Origin: Azotobacter vinelandii | GTDB taxonomy: Bacteria > Pseudomonadota > Gammaproteobacteria > Pseudomonadales > Pseudomonadaceae | Assembly (NCBI RefSeq): GCF_001571105.1 | Contig: NZ_BCTD01000003.1 | DNA: 64,000 nt | Direction: 5' to 3' (one strand) | Shown here: piece after piece, positions 56,147 to 64,000 of the stretch | Numbering within the stretch: position 1 is the stretch's first letter | Layout: each line of letters begins with the position of its first letter | Notes under the pieces: model-generated | What the model saw: only the letters and a program-made list of their open reading frames with translations | The model's database searches: none | Told to the model about the DNA's origin: nothing | Made by a program: the position numbers and the translations under genes

Positions 56147-56869
56147 ATGACCGACGAAATACAACAGGTGCCGCGAACCGCCGGCGACGCGCCGCGCCTG
56201 CGCACCATCAAGAGCTTCGTGATGCGCGCCGGGCGCATGACGGAAGGCCAGCAGCGTGGCCTCGAGCAGGGCTGGCCGAGGTTCGGCCTGGAACTGGAGG
56301 ACGGCCCGCGCGACTTCGACCGGGTATTCGGGCGTAGCGCACCACGCACCTTCGAGATCGGCTTCGGCATGGGCCATTCCACCCTGGAGATGGCCGCGGC
56401 GGCGCCGGAACAGGACTTCATCGGTGTCGAAGTGCACAAGCCGGGCGTCGGCGCCCTGCTCGCCGGCGCCCTGGCGCGAAACCTGACCAACCTGCGCGTC
56501 TACAGTTGCGACGCGCTGGACGTGCTGCGCCAGTGCGTGGCCGATGCCAGCCTGGAGCGGGTACTGCTGTTCTTCCCCGATCCCTGGCACAAGAGCCGCC
56601 ACCACAAGCGGCGCATCGTCCAGCCGGCGTTCGCCGAACTGGTGCGGCAGAAGCTCGGGGTCGGCGGCGTACTGCACATGGCCACCGACTGGCGGCCCTA
56701 TGCCGAGCACATGCTGGAGGTGATGAACGCCGCGCCGGGTTACCGCAACCTGTCCGCGGACGGTGGTTACGTGCCGCGTCCCGAAGAGCGCCCGGTGACC
56801 AAGTTCGAACGCCGCGGCGAACGTCTCGGGCACGGGGTATGGGATTTGAAGTTCCAGCGTGTCGATTGA
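56147..56869 (+). CDS. trmB: tRNA (guanine46-N7)-methyltransferase
   Basis: 240 residues; SAM site FEIGFGMGHSTLEMA, then FIGVEVHKPGVGALL, and the TrmB signature FFPDPWHKSRHHKRRIVQP are complete. Modifies G46 of tRNAs. Follows thiG. Confidence 0.97.
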   Translation: MTDEIQQVPRTAGDAPRLRTIKSFVMRAGRMTEGQQRGLEQGWPRFGLELEDGPRDFDRVFGRSAPRTFEIGFGMGHSTLEMAAAAPEQDFIGVEVHKPGVGALLAGALARNLTNLRVYSCDALDVLRQCVADASLERVLLFFPDPWHKSRHHKRRIVQPAFAELVRQKLGVGGVLHMATDWRPYAEHMLEVMNAAPGYRNLSADGGYVPRPEERPVTKFERRGERLGHGVWDLKFQRVD

Positions 56870-56873
56870 GCGG

Positions 56874-57036
56874 GCGTAGGGTGGAAAACTCGCGTAACGA
56901 TTTTCCACCACTGCCGCCGCGCCGATGGTGGAAAAGACCTGCGGTCGTTTTCCACCCTACGCCGGCCACGCCTACGGCAGGAAATGTTGCAGTCCCGTAG
57001 GGTGGGCAACGGCCGTAGGCCTTGCCCACCGTTGGT
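56874..57036. repeat. Nested inverted repeats (GTAGGGTGGAAAA type)
   Basis: GCGTAGGGTGGAAAA (56874-56888) is perfectly inverted at 56948-56962, and between them TTTTCCACCA and TGGTGGAAAA form an inner pair. A second related unit follows with GTAGGGTGGGCAA and TTGCCCACC (about 56998-57033). A dispersed repeat filling the gap between trmB and hemW (convergent); probably a REP-like transcript end. Confidence 0.7.
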
Positions 57037-57053
57037 GGTTTCGGTGGACAGGC

Positions 57054-58250
57054 TTACGGCAGGAAATACTGCAGCAGGTCGTTGAGGAACAGTTGGCCGC
57101 GGGCGGTCGGCCGCAAGCGCTGCGGGTCGTTCTCCAGCAGGCCGGCGGCGCGGGCGGCGGCGCCGGGAGCGGCGATGCCGGCGAGCGGCAAGCCGGTACG
57201 TTCGCCGAAGAGCCCCGCCGGCACGCCTTCGGTCAGGCGCAGGGCGTTCATCATGAACTCGAACGGCAGTTCGTCGGCCTCCAGCAGGCGCTCGCCGGCC
57301 TGGAAGCGCCGCTCCGGCGCCAGGTAGTCCCTGGGCTGGCGGGTCTTCCAGGTGCGGCGGATACGCCCGTGCGGATCGCTGAGCTTGGCGTGGGCGCCGG
57401 CGCCGATGCCGAGGAAGTCGCCGAAGGTCCAGTAGTTGAGGTTGTGCCGCGCGCGCCGGCCATTTCGGGCATAGGCCGAGGTCTCGTACTGGACGAAGCC
57501 CTCGGCGGCCAGCAGCGTCTGGCCGGCTTCCTGGATGTCCCAGAGCAGGTCGTCCTCGGGAATCTCTGGCGGCTGGCTCCAGAACAGGGTGTTCGGTTCC
57601 AGGGTCAACTGGTACCAGGACAGGTGCGTCGGCTCCAGGGCGATGGCCTGGCGCAGGTCGGCCAGCGCGCCGGCGAGGTCCTGTCCCGGCAGGCCGTGCA
57701 TCAGGTCGAGGTTGAAGTTGTCGAAGCCGGCGCGGCGCGCCATTCCGGCCGCGCGGATCGCTTCGCCGGCGTCGTGGATGCGGCCCAAGGCCTGGAGCTG
57801 CGCGTTCTGGAAACTCTGCACGCCGATCGACAGGCGATTGATGCCGAGGCGGCGGTAGTCGGCGAATTTTTCCTGCTCGAAGGTGCCGGGGTTGGCTTCG
57901 AGGGTGATCTCGATATCGCGGGCGAAGGAGAGATGCCGGCCGATCCCGTCCAGCAAGCGCTCGAAGGCACGGGCGGAGAACAGGCTGGGCGTGCCGCCGC
58001 CGAAGAAGATCGACACCAGTTCGCGGCCGTGCGCGGCCGGGAGGTCCGCCGCGAGATCGGCGAGCAGGGTGTCGACGTAGGCTTCTTCCGGCAATTCCGC
58101 GCCGGCGGCATGGGAGTTGAAGTCGCAGTAGGGGCACTTGCGTACGCACCACGGAATGTGGACGTACAGCGCCAAGGGCGGCAGCAGGAGTCCGCTTTTT
58201 CTCCCCTCGCCCTCCGGGAGAGGGGCGGGGGGAGAGGCTTGGTGGCTCAT
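57054..58250 (-). CDS. hemW: HemW-type radical SAM haem chaperone
   Basis: 398 residues. Radical SAM motif HIPWCVRKCPYCDFNSH (CxxxCxxC plus the extra Cys), GGGTPSLF, LEANPGTFE and GVQSFQ are intact. Formerly called a coproporphyrinogen oxidase-like protein; HemW proteins bind haem and deliver it, and lack true HemN activity. The first 20 residues (MSHQASPPAPLPEGEGRKSG) are encoded by the dispersed repeat at 58199-58237 and are foreign to the family. The ATG overlaps the rdgB stop (ATGA). Confidence 0.93.
   Translation of the reverse strand: MSHQASPPAPLPEGEGRKSGLLLPPLALYVHIPWCVRKCPYCDFNSHAAGAELPEEAYVDTLLADLAADLPAAHGRELVSIFFGGGTPSLFSARAFERLLDGIGRHLSFARDIEITLEANPGTFEQEKFADYRRLGINRLSIGVQSFQNAQLQALGRIHDAGEAIRAAGMARRAGFDNFNLDLMHGLPGQDLAGALADLRQAIALEPTHLSWYQLTLEPNTLFWSQPPEIPEDDLLWDIQEAGQTLLAAEGFVQYETSAYARNGRRARHNLNYWTFGDFLGIGAGAHAKLSDPHGRIRRTWKTRQPRDYLAPERRFQAGERLLEADELPFEFMMNALRLTEGVPAGLFGERTGLPLAGIAAPGAAARAAGLLENDPQRLRPTARGQLFLNDLLQYFLP
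58199..58237. repeat. Dispersed CCTCTCCC/GGGAGAGG repeat inside hemW
   Basis: CTCCCCTCGCCCTCC followed by GGGAGAGGGGCGGGGGGAGAGG, the same palindromic type as at 4675-4815. It lies within the hemW reading frame and encodes SPPAPLPEGEG. Confidence 0.7.
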
Positions 58251-58843
58251 GCCAGTCCCAGCCGCTGCCTGAGCTGGAGCATGGCGCGGGCGCGGTGGCT
58301 CAGGCGGTTCTTCTCGGCCGAGGCCAGCTCGGCGCTGGAGCAGCCGCGCTCCGGCACCCAGAACAGCGGGTCGTAGCCGAAGCCCTCGGTGCCGCGCGGT
58401 GCGTGCAGGATGCGCCCCTGCCAGAGGCCCTCGCAGATGATCGGCAGCGGGTCCTCGGCATGCCGCACCAGGGCCAGGGCGCAGACGAAGCGGGCGCCGC
58501 GCTCGGCGTCCGGCACCTCGCGGAGCGCCTCCAGCAGCTTGGCGTTGTTCGCCGCGTCGCCGCCTCCGCCGGCATAGCGCGCCGAATGGATGCCCGGTGC
58601 GCCGCCCAGGGCATCGACCGCCAGGCCCGAGTCGTCGGCCAGCGCCGGCAGGCCGGACAGCCGCGCCGCATGACGGGCCTTGAGGATGGCGTTCTCGACG
58701 AAGGACAGGCCGGTCTCTTCCGGCGCGACGTCGCTGAATTCGCCGACCGAGCGTACCCGCACGGCGTTGCCCAGAAGGGCCTGGAGTTCCTTGAGCTTGC
58801 CGGCATTGTGGCTGGCCAGCACCAGTTGGCTGAGAGTCATCAT
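58247..58843 (-). CDS. rdgB: RdgB/HAM1 non-canonical purine NTP pyrophosphatase
   Basis: 198 residues; LVLASHNAGKLKEL, FVENAILKARHAA, ALADDSGLAVDAL and EGFGYDPLFWVPE are the conserved ITPase motifs. Removes dITP and XTP. In the order metX-metW-DUF4426-rdgB-hemW, with overlapping ends on both sides. Confidence 0.96.
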   Translation of the reverse strand: MMTLSQLVLASHNAGKLKELQALLGNAVRVRSVGEFSDVAPEETGLSFVENAILKARHAARLSGLPALADDSGLAVDALGGAPGIHSARYAGGGGDAANNAKLLEALREVPDAERGARFVCALALVRHAEDPLPIICEGLWQGRILHAPRGTEGFGYDPLFWVPERGCSSAELASAEKNRLSHRARAMLQLRQRLGLA

Positions 58844-59259
58844 TCGTCGGGGAAGAATTCCTGGTCGAATTCGAAGCTGTTGAGGGGGCCGCCACCGCTC
58901 TGGACGTCGACCTTGAAGTGCAGGGTTTCCTTGTCGAAGGGGAACTGCGACAGGTAGTAGATGGCCTCGCCCTCGCGCACCTCGCGGAAGCTCAGCGCGC
59001 GGACCTGCCCCAGGTCGTTGCGCACCTGGGCCTTGATCGTCGCGGGCTGGGCCTTGCCGCTCTTGAGCACGGAGATGTTGAGCACGCCCTGGGTCTTGCC
59101 GCGGACGATGCCGGCGGCGCTGGCGATCTCCGGCTGCAGGAAGCCGGAGTTGAAGGCGCTGTAGTGCACATCGAGGTCGGCGAACTTCTGCAGGCGCTCG
59201 GCCGCGGCGGCCGACAGCGACAGGCAGAGGGCGAGCAGGAGCGGGATTGGGCGACGCAT
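58840..59259 (-). CDS. DUF4426 periplasmic protein
   Basis: 139 residues from MRRPIPLLLALCLSLSAAAA (signal peptide). The body, EIASAAGIVRGKTQGVLNISVLKSG and REGEAIYYLSQFPFDKETLHFKVDV, is the DUF4426 beta-sandwich. Function unknown; consistently between metW and rdgB in pseudomonads. Its end overlaps rdgB by 4 bases. Confidence 0.9.
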   Translation of the reverse strand: MRRPIPLLLALCLSLSAAAAERLQKFADLDVHYSAFNSGFLQPEIASAAGIVRGKTQGVLNISVLKSGKAQPATIKAQVRNDLGQVRALSFREVREGEAIYYLSQFPFDKETLHFKVDVQSGGGPLNSFEFDQEFFPDE

Positions 59260-59320
59260 GACGATCTCCTTACGGAAGAACCCGGGGCGAGGGCGGCCGG
59301 CCATGCCGCCGCGGCGATGG

Positions 59321-59920
59321 TCAGCGGCGACTGACATGGTAGATGCCGATTTCACCCAACAGATTAGGCCACAGCCGGCTGGCCCAGCCATGCCGGTGCT
59401 CGCGGTCCACCGCCAGACGCTGCAGCACCCGCACCTGGCGTTCCCGGCACAGCGCCTCGAAGTCCTTGAAGGTGCAGAAGTGGATGTTCGGCGTGTTGTA
59501 CCAGGTGTAGGGCAGGAACTCGGAAACCGGCATCCGTCCCTTGCTCGCCAGGTACCAGCGGCAGCGCCAGTGGCCGAAGTTGGGGAAGGTGATGATGCAG
59601 GTGCGGCCGACCCGCAGCATCTCCTCGAGGATACGGTCCGGGTAGTGCACGGCCTGCAGCGCCTGGGTCATCACCACCACGTCGAAGCTGTCGCTGGCGA
59701 GGTTGCCGAGGCCCTTGTCCAGGTTCTGTTCGATCACGTTGACGCCCTTGTCGAGGCAGGCGGCGATGTTCTGCGGGTCGATCTCCAGGCCGTAGCCGCT
59801 GACCTGCTTGTGCTCGCGCAGCCGGGCCAGCAGTTCGCCGTCGCCGCAGCCGAGGTCGAGCACCCGGCTGCCGGCGGGAATCCACTCTTGGATGATGTCC
59901 AGATCGGCTCTCATGGGCAT
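59321..59920 (-). CDS. metW: MetW
   Basis: 199 residues. Methyltransferase-like SAM motif VLDLGCGDGELLARL, then YGLEIDPQNI and FPNFGHWRCR. Needed with MetX for homoserine succinylation or acetylation in methionine synthesis. Begins 1 base after metX stop. Confidence 0.95.
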   Translation of the reverse strand: MPMRADLDIIQEWIPAGSRVLDLGCGDGELLARLREHKQVSGYGLEIDPQNIAACLDKGVNVIEQNLDKGLGNLASDSFDVVVMTQALQAVHYPDRILEEMLRVGRTCIITFPNFGHWRCRWYLASKGRMPVSEFLPYTWYNTPNIHFCTFKDFEALCRERQVRVLQRLAVDREHRHGWASRLWPNLLGEIGIYHVSRR

Positions 59921-59921
59921 G

Positions 59922-61055
59922 TCATACCGCGATTCGGTTCATGTAGCTGGCGAACCCCTGCAGGTAGCGGGGGATCGGCATCAGGAAGGCGTCGTGGCCC
60001 TGCGGCGCGTCGATCTCCAGGTAGCTGACGTTCTTGCCGGCGGCGATCAGCGCGTCGACGATCTCCCGCGAGCGGGCCGGCGAGAAGCGCCAATCGGTGG
60101 TGAAGGACATCAGGCAGAAATCGGCCCGGGCCACCGCCAGGGTTTTCGCCAGATCGTCGCCGTGCGCGGCGGCCGGGTCGAAGTAGTCCAGCGCCTTGGT
60201 CATCAGCAGATAGGTGTTGGCGTCGAAACGCCCGGAGAACTCCTCGCCCTGGTAACGCAGGTAGCTCTCCACCTGGAACTCCACGCTGTGGAAGTCGTAG
60301 TTGAGCTGGTCGGTCTTCAGCTCGCGGCCGAACTTCTCGCCCATCGCGTCGTCCGACAGGTAGGTGATGTGACCGACCATGCGCGCCAGCATCAGCCCGC
60401 GCCTGGGGATCACCCCGTGCTCCTGGAAATGGCCGCCGTGGAATTCCGGATCGGAGAGGATCGCCTGGCGCGCCACCTCGTTGAAGGCGATGTTCTGCGC
60501 CGACAGCTTGGGCGCCGAGGCGATGGCCAGGCAGTGGCGGACCCGCTCGGGGTAGCTGATGGTCCACTGCAGGGCCTGCATGCCGCCGAGGCTGCCGCCG
60601 ATCACCGCGGCCCATTGCTGGATGCCCAGGGCATCGGCCAGGCGCGCCTGGCTGTGCACCCAGTCCTCCACCGTCACCACCGGGAAGTCCGCGCCATAGG
60701 GGCGGGCGGTCGCCGGGTTGAGACTGCCGGGGCCGGTGGAGCCGTTGCAGCCGCCGAGGTTGTTCAGGGCGACGACGAAGAAGCGCCGCGTGTCGATGGG
60801 CTTGCCGGGGCCGATGCAACTGTCCCACCAGCCGGGCTTGCGGTCCTCGGGACTGTGGTAGCCGGCGGCATGGTGATGGCCGGACAACGCGTGACAGACC
60901 AGCACCGCATTGCTGCGTGCCGCGTTGAGTTCGCCGTAGGTTTCATAGACCAGTTCGTAGTCGCTCAGGCTGCGTCCGCAGGCAAGCGTCAAGGGTTCGC
61001 TGAAGTGCAGCATCTGTGGGCGAACCAGACCGACAGAATCTTCGGGAAAAGCCAA
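59922..61055 (-). CDS. metX: Homoserine O-acyltransferase MetX
   Basis: 377 residues; alpha/beta hydrolase acyltransferase with [12 protein letters not shown] (nucleophile Ser), [25 protein letters not shown] and the late Asp/His (GHDAFL). In pseudomonads the enzyme uses succinyl-CoA with MetW. Operon with metW. Confidence 0.95.
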
Positions 61056-61189
61056 TCGCAGGCCCCTGCTCTCGCAAAAAAGAACGCCAGTCTAGGGCCT
61101 GGCATCGATTATTTCCACGCTTGCGTCGCCGTCTGGAATCCATTCCTCGCCAAAGGCGAAAGCGCCACGGCGGCGGGCGTGCGAGGCGC

Positions 61190-61489
61190 TCAGGCGTCCG
61201 GTCGCGGCGCCAAGCCGGGCAGCGCCGGAAGCTGCCGGGGCCGGCGGATGCGCACCCGCTTCTGGCGGTTCGACTCGCCGCTTTCCAGGCTCACCTGGCT
61301 CTTCGGCACACCGAAGACGCCGGCGAGGAAGGCCAGCAGGTGGGCGTTGGCCTTGCCCTCCACCGGCGGGGCGGTGAGGCGGATCTTCAGGCGCTCGCCA
61401 TGCAGCCCGGCGAATTCGTCCTTGCTGGCCTTGGGCTGCAGGTGGCAGGCGAGGATCAGGTCCTCGCCGTCCCAACGGTACCAACTCAT
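61190..61489 (-). CDS. yggU: YggU (DUF167) family protein
   Basis: 99 residues; LILACHLQPKASKDEFAGLHGERLKIRLTAPPVEGKANAHLLAFLA is the DUF167 motif. Function unknown. Its ATG shares a base with the yggT stop. Confidence 0.93.
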   Translation of the reverse strand: MSWYRWDGEDLILACHLQPKASKDEFAGLHGERLKIRLTAPPVEGKANAHLLAFLAGVFGVPKSQVSLESGESNRQKRVRIRRPRQLPALPGLAPRPDA

Positions 61490-62082
61490 CAGAGGAAGGG
61501 GCTGAGCGCCCGCGGCATGCCGCTCATGGCGGCGAGGTTGTTGATCACCAGCATGTCGATCAGGTTCAGCGCGATGAAGGCGAAGATCGGCGAGATGTCC
61601 AGGCCGCCGAGATTCGGCAGGACACGGCGGATCGGCGACAGCAGGGGCTCGCAGATCTGGTTGACCAGTTGCGCGGCCGGGTTGTAGCTGCCGGGAGCGA
61701 CCCAGGACAGGATCACGCTGACGATCAGGGCGAAGAAGAACACCTTGAGGAACAGCGAGGTGACGCCGATCACCGACCAGACCAGCAGCGGCATCAGGTA
61801 GCCGCCGACGCCGTAGCCCATCAGCAGCAGGACGCCGATCATCAGCGCCAGCTGGACCAGGATGGCCAGCGCCAGGGAGGCGAAGTCCAGTCCGCCGAAA
61901 CCGGGAATGACCCGCCGCAGCGGCTTGAGCAGCGGCTGGGTGGCCTTAACCACGAACTGGCTGAGGGGATTGTAGAAGTCGGCGCGCACCAACTGGAGGA
62001 TGAAGCGCAGCAGGACGATCAGCAGGTAGAGGCTGCCGAGGGTCTGCACGAGGTAGATGATCGCAGTGTTCAATCCGTTCAT
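61489..62082 (-). CDS. yggT: YggT-family membrane protein
   Basis: 197 residues from MNGLNTAIIYLVQTLGSLYLL; two YGGT repeats, each with NPLSQFVVKATQPLLKPLRRVIP or NPAAQLVNQICEPLLSPIRRVLP. Membrane protein linked to cell-envelope and osmotic functions. Between proC and yggU. Confidence 0.94.
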   Translation of the reverse strand: MNGLNTAIIYLVQTLGSLYLLIVLLRFILQLVRADFYNPLSQFVVKATQPLLKPLRRVIPGFGGLDFASLALAILVQLALMIGVLLLMGYGVGGYLMPLLVWSVIGVTSLFLKVFFFALIVSVILSWVAPGSYNPAAQLVNQICEPLLSPIRRVLPNLGGLDISPIFAFIALNLIDMLVINNLAAMSGMPRALSPFL

Positions 62083-62096
62083 CGAATCAAGGTTCC

Positions 62097-62915
62097 TTAT
62101 CGGCCCAACTGTTCGGCCAGTTCGGCGGAGCGTCGGGCGGCGGCGTCCAGCGCCTGCTGCACCAGGGCTTCGAAGCCGCCGGCCTGGAAGGTATTGATCG
62201 CCGCCTCGGTGGTGCCGTTCGGCGAGGTCACCCGGCGACGCAGTTCGGCGGCGTCGACGCCGCTTTCGGTGGCCATGCGCGCCGCGCCCAGGGCGGTCTG
62301 CAGGGTCAGTTGCACGGCGCTGCCGTGCGGCAAGCCGAGCCGTTCGCCGGCGGCGGTCATGGCTTCCATGAGCAGGAAGAAGTACGCCGGGCCGCTGCCG
62401 GAGACGGCGGTCACGGCATCGATCAGGCGCTCCTCGTCGAGCCACAGGACCAGGCCGACCGCGCCCAGCAAGCGTGCGGCCTGCTGGCGCTGGGCGGCGG
62501 ACACCCGGGCGTTGGCGAACAGGCCGCTGACGCCCTGGCGCAGCAGCGCCGGCGTATTCGGCATGCAGCGTACCAGCGGCCGCTCGCCCAGCCAGGACTC
62601 CAGACTGGCGCAGGTGATGCCGGCGGCGATGGAGACGATCAACTGCTCCGGGCGCAGGTGGGCGGCGAGCGCCTGGCAGACCGACTTCATCACCTGCGGC
62701 TTGACCGCCAGCACCACCAGGTCGGCGCCGGCGGCGGCCTCGGCATTGTCGGCGAACAGCTCGATGCCGTGTTCGGCGGCGATGCGCGCGCGCCGCTCGG
62801 CGCTCGGGGCGCTGGCGCGGATCGCGCCGGCCGGCACGCCCTGGGCGCGCAGCCCGCCGATCAGGCTGGCGGCCATGTTGCCGGCGCCGATGAAGGCGAT
62901 GCGGGGGTCGGTCAT
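62097..62915 (-). CDS. proC: Pyrroline-5-carboxylate reductase
   Basis: 272 residues; Rossmann start IAFIGAGNMAASLIGGL, and C-terminal AVSGSGPAYFFLLMEAM, RRRVTSPNGTTEAAI typical of ProC. Last step of proline synthesis. 14 bases upstream of yggT. Confidence 0.97.
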   Translation of the reverse strand: MTDPRIAFIGAGNMAASLIGGLRAQGVPAGAIRASAPSAERRARIAAEHGIELFADNAEAAAGADLVVLAVKPQVMKSVCQALAAHLRPEQLIVSIAAGITCASLESWLGERPLVRCMPNTPALLRQGVSGLFANARVSAAQRQQAARLLGAVGLVLWLDEERLIDAVTAVSGSGPAYFFLLMEAMTAAGERLGLPHGSAVQLTLQTALGAARMATESGVDAAELRRRVTSPNGTTEAAINTFQAGGFEALVQQALDAAARRSAELAEQLGR

Positions 62916-62933
62916 GGGGGACTTTCCTTCTGT

Positions 62934-63638
62934 CTAACGGGAAGGCTGCCCGTAGTCGCGGGCGCCGAACAGGGCGGTGCCGATGCGGACCCAGGTGGCG
63001 CCTTCGGCGATGGCGGCCTCCAGGTCGTGGCTCATGCCCATGGAGAGGGTGTCGAGATCGAGGCCGAGGTGCTGGCCGAGGCTTTCCTGCAGCTCGCGCA
63101 GGCGGGCGAAAGGCGCGTGCTGGGCGGCGGGATCGTCGCTCGGCTCGGGAATCGCCATCAGGCCGCGCAGGCGCAGGTTGGGCAGTTCCGCCACGGCGCC
63201 GGCGAGTTCCGCCAGTTCCTCGGGTTCGCAGCCGGACTTGCTCGCCTCGCCGCTGACGTTCACCTGCAGGCAGATGTTCAGGGGCGGGAGGTGCGCCGGA
63301 CGCTGCTCGGACAGGCGCTGGGCGATCTTCGCCCGGTCGACCGAATGGACCCAGGCGAAATGTTCGGCGATGGCGCGGGTCTTGTTGGACTGGATCGGCC
63401 CGATGAAGTGCCAGGTCAGCTCCAGATCGGCAAGTTCGGCCTGCTTGGCCAGGGCCTCCTGCAGGTAGTTCTCGCCGAAGTCGCGCTGGCCGCAGGCGAA
63501 GGCTTCGCGCAGGACGCTCGCCGGCTTGGTCTTGCTCACGGCCAGCAGGCGCACGTTCTGCGGATCGCGGCCGGAAGCTTGCGCCGCCTCACGGATGCGC
63601 GCGCGAACCTTTGCAACACTTTCTGGAATGCTGGACAT
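62934..63638 (-). CDS. yggS: YggS, PLP-binding protein (PLPBP family)
   Basis: 234 residues; VRLLAVSKTKPA (PLP Lys), NYLQEALAK, WHFIGPIQSNK and LSMGMSHDLEAAIAEGATWVRIGTALFG. Controls PLP supply; no enzymatic activity established. Divergent from pilT. Confidence 0.96.
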   Translation of the reverse strand: MSSIPESVAKVRARIREAAQASGRDPQNVRLLAVSKTKPASVLREAFACGQRDFGENYLQEALAKQAELADLELTWHFIGPIQSNKTRAIAEHFAWVHSVDRAKIAQRLSEQRPAHLPPLNICLQVNVSGEASKSGCEPEELAELAGAVAELPNLRLRGLMAIPEPSDDPAAQHAPFARLRELQESLGQHLGLDLDTLSMGMSHDLEAAIAEGATWVRIGTALFGARDYGQPSR

Positions 63639-63710
63639 CTTGTTCCGTTTCCTGCCCGGGCCGCCGGCTGTCGCGGCATTCTACCCGCTTGTTGGCGATT
63701 GGGGACCCCC

Positions 63711-64000
63711 ATGGACATCACCGAACTGCTCGTCTTCGGCGCCAGGCAGGGCGCGTCGGACCTGCACCTTTCCGCCGGCCTGCCGCCGATGATCCGCGTC
63801 GACGGCGACGTGCGCCGCATCGACCTGCCGCCGCTGGACCACAAGCAGGTGCACGCACTGATCCACGACATCATGAACGACAAGCAGCGCAAGGATTACG
63901 AAACGTTTCTCGAAACCGACTTCTCCTTCGAGGTGCCGGGCGTGGCGCGCTTCCGGGTCAACGCCTTCAACCAGAACCGTGGCGCCGGCGCGGTGTTCCG
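63711..64000 (+). CDS. pilT: PilT twitching-motility ATPase (5' part only)
   Basis: The first 96 residues, MDITELLVFGARQGASDLHLSAGLPPMIRVDGDVRR, then DFSFEVPGVARFRVNAFNQNRGAG, match PilT. The Walker motifs lie beyond the right edge. PilT powers type IV pilus retraction. Divergent from yggS, 72-base gap. Confidence 0.94.
   Translation, partial: MDITELLVFGARQGASDLHLSAGLPPMIRVDGDVRRIDLPPLDHKQVHALIHDIMNDKQRKDYETFLETDFSFEVPGVARFRVNAFNQNRGAGAVF

Overview
The window is a GC-rich gammaproteobacterial chromosome segment, almost certainly from Azotobacter and very close to A. vinelandii. Two lines of evidence support this. The right third has Pseudomonas housekeeping gene order (ridA-spoT-rpoZ-gmk-yicC-rph-crc-pyrE-argB-algC-dut-coaBC-radC and metXW-yggU-yggT-proC-yggS-pilT). 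The centre carries a vanadium (alternative) nitrogenase cluster whose VnfA-type upstream sites and key VnfD/VnfK/VnfA residues match the positions known from A. vinelandii.

Layout. 0-4.7 kb: a partial carboxymuconolactone decarboxylase-like gene with a MerR regulator, a small His-rich secreted protein, an alpha/beta hydrolase and an AsmA-family protein. 4.8-9.3 kb: five tightly overlapping minus-strand genes (cytosolic solute-binding-like protein, CobW/HypB-type GTPase, ABC-type ATPase without membrane partner, nitroreductase-like protein, glutamate-cysteine ligase-like protein). They are preceded by a possible -24/-12 promoter and a perfect dyad containing TGT-N10-ACA. I could not assign this set to a known pathway and consider it the best candidate for an undescribed system. 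9.7-17.2 kb: a small protein, a sugar epimerase-like protein with a Tat-exported GH13 glucosidase, and a 1195-residue fusion of a UPF0104 membrane domain with an Mg-type P-type ATPase. 17.2-19.2 kb: a HEPN/MNT toxin-antitoxin pair whose MNT gene has an apparent nonsense codon, a dTMP kinase-like protein and a DUF465 protein.

19.3-40.2 kb: the vnf region. vnfH-ferredoxin, vnfDGK and vnfENX are three minus-strand transcription units. Each has a -24/-12 (sigma-54) promoter and a pair of VnfA-type dyads. vnfDGK continues, past a strong palindrome, into an unknown 301-residue protein, a VnfY-like carrier, a PhnCDE-like ABC transporter (candidate importer of vanadate or another oxyanion) and a Nif11 peptide. 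Between vnfH and vnfX, on the plus strand, lie an aromatic-acid-type MFS transporter and a four-gene module: E1-like enzyme with rhodanese, degenerate E1-like protein, ubiquitin-like protein ending in GG, and a secreted protein. vnfU and vnfA lie upstream of vnfENX, behind a palindrome that fits a ModE (molybdate) box. A decayed AAA-ATPase-like gene lies between the ferredoxin gene and vnfD.

40.2-64 kb: conserved housekeeping genes, with several hairpin terminators, dispersed palindromic repeats (one of which encodes the N-terminus of HemW) and one frameshifted membrane-protein remnant. The likely logic is that molybdate-ModE blocks vnfA. Without Mo, VnfA with sigma-54 turns on the V-nitrogenase structural genes, its cofactor scaffold (VnfEN/X/Y) and the linked transport genes.
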